Source of the DNA: an uncultured Micrococcales bacterium | GTDB lineage: Bacteria; Actinomycetota; Actinomycetes; Actinomycetales; Microbacteriaceae | Assembly: GCA_903922825.1 (NCBI GenBank) | Contig: CAIXVE010000044.1 | Location: 1-47,656, forward strand | DNA length: 47,656 bases | Direction: 5' to 3' | Shown here: positions 47,571 to 47,656 of the stretch, piece by piece | Layout of the letters: every line of letters starts with the position of its first letter | How positions within the stretch are numbered: position 1 is the stretch's first letter | Translations under genes and position numbers: made by a program | The notes under the pieces: model-generated | What the model was told of the DNA's origin: nothing | What the model saw: the letters and a program-made list of their open reading frames with translations, nothing else | The model's database searches: none

Positions 47571-47656
47571 TGAGCACCGTTTACTGGTTCCGAAAAGATC
47601 TAAGGCTTCAGGATAACGAAGCCTTAAATGCAGCTATTACTCTTGCTCACCAAACT
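47570..47656 (+). CDS. Deoxyribodipyrimidine photolyase/cryptochrome, N-terminus only (continues past window end)
   Basis: ATG at 47570 overlapping the ctaA stop (TAATG); translation MSTVYWFRKDLRLQDNEALNAAITLAHQT matches the photolyase N-terminal motif. Confidence 0.88.
   Translation, partial: MSTVYWFRKDLRLQDNEALNAAITLAHQT

Noticed and set aside
1-47656. CRISPR arrays, transposons, prophage, toxin-antitoxin or BGC islands
   Set aside because: No regularly spaced repeats, transposase, phage or biosynthetic signatures seen. Almost all sequence is accounted for by recognisable housekeeping genes.

Overview
This 47.7-kb window looks like core chromosome of a low-GC, gene-dense actinobacterium. 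Gene order and content suggest a streamlined Microbacteriaceae-like lineage, which is my inference. I found no prophage, transposon, CRISPR array or obvious defence island. Main blocks are: the 3' part of dnaE; nrdR; pyrD; an actinobacterial aa3/bc1 respiratory locus (erpA-like, ctaCDF convergent with ctaE-qcrCAB, trpD); rbpA; ppm/lnt; helY-tatC-tatA-pafC-pafB-FKBP-trmI; a tRNA-Leu(GAG); a DnaQ-like exonuclease; a mabA/inhA-type fabG-fabI pair; bioY; a SUF Fe-S operon (sufB, sufD, Rieske ferredoxin, sufC, sufT-like); ctaA; and the start of a photolyase. The best observations are regulatory or architectural. (1) The DnaQ-like exonuclease has an exact RecA-NDp/PafBC promoter motif (TTGTCAGTG-N8-TAGTCT) placed for leaderless transcription, and pafBC lies in the same window. 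(2) trmI directly abuts FKBP-pafBC, with no pupylation or proteasome genes between them. (3) rbpA has an exact GGGAAT-N18-GTT SigR/SigH-type promoter. (4) A 17-nt element is shared upstream of ctaE and sufB. (5) At least six genes show TANNNT-N6-ATG leaderless promoters. (6) Most convergent gene pairs overlap or abut at their 3' ends, and clear terminator hairpins occur only where a gap exists. No wholly novel multi-gene system is evident.
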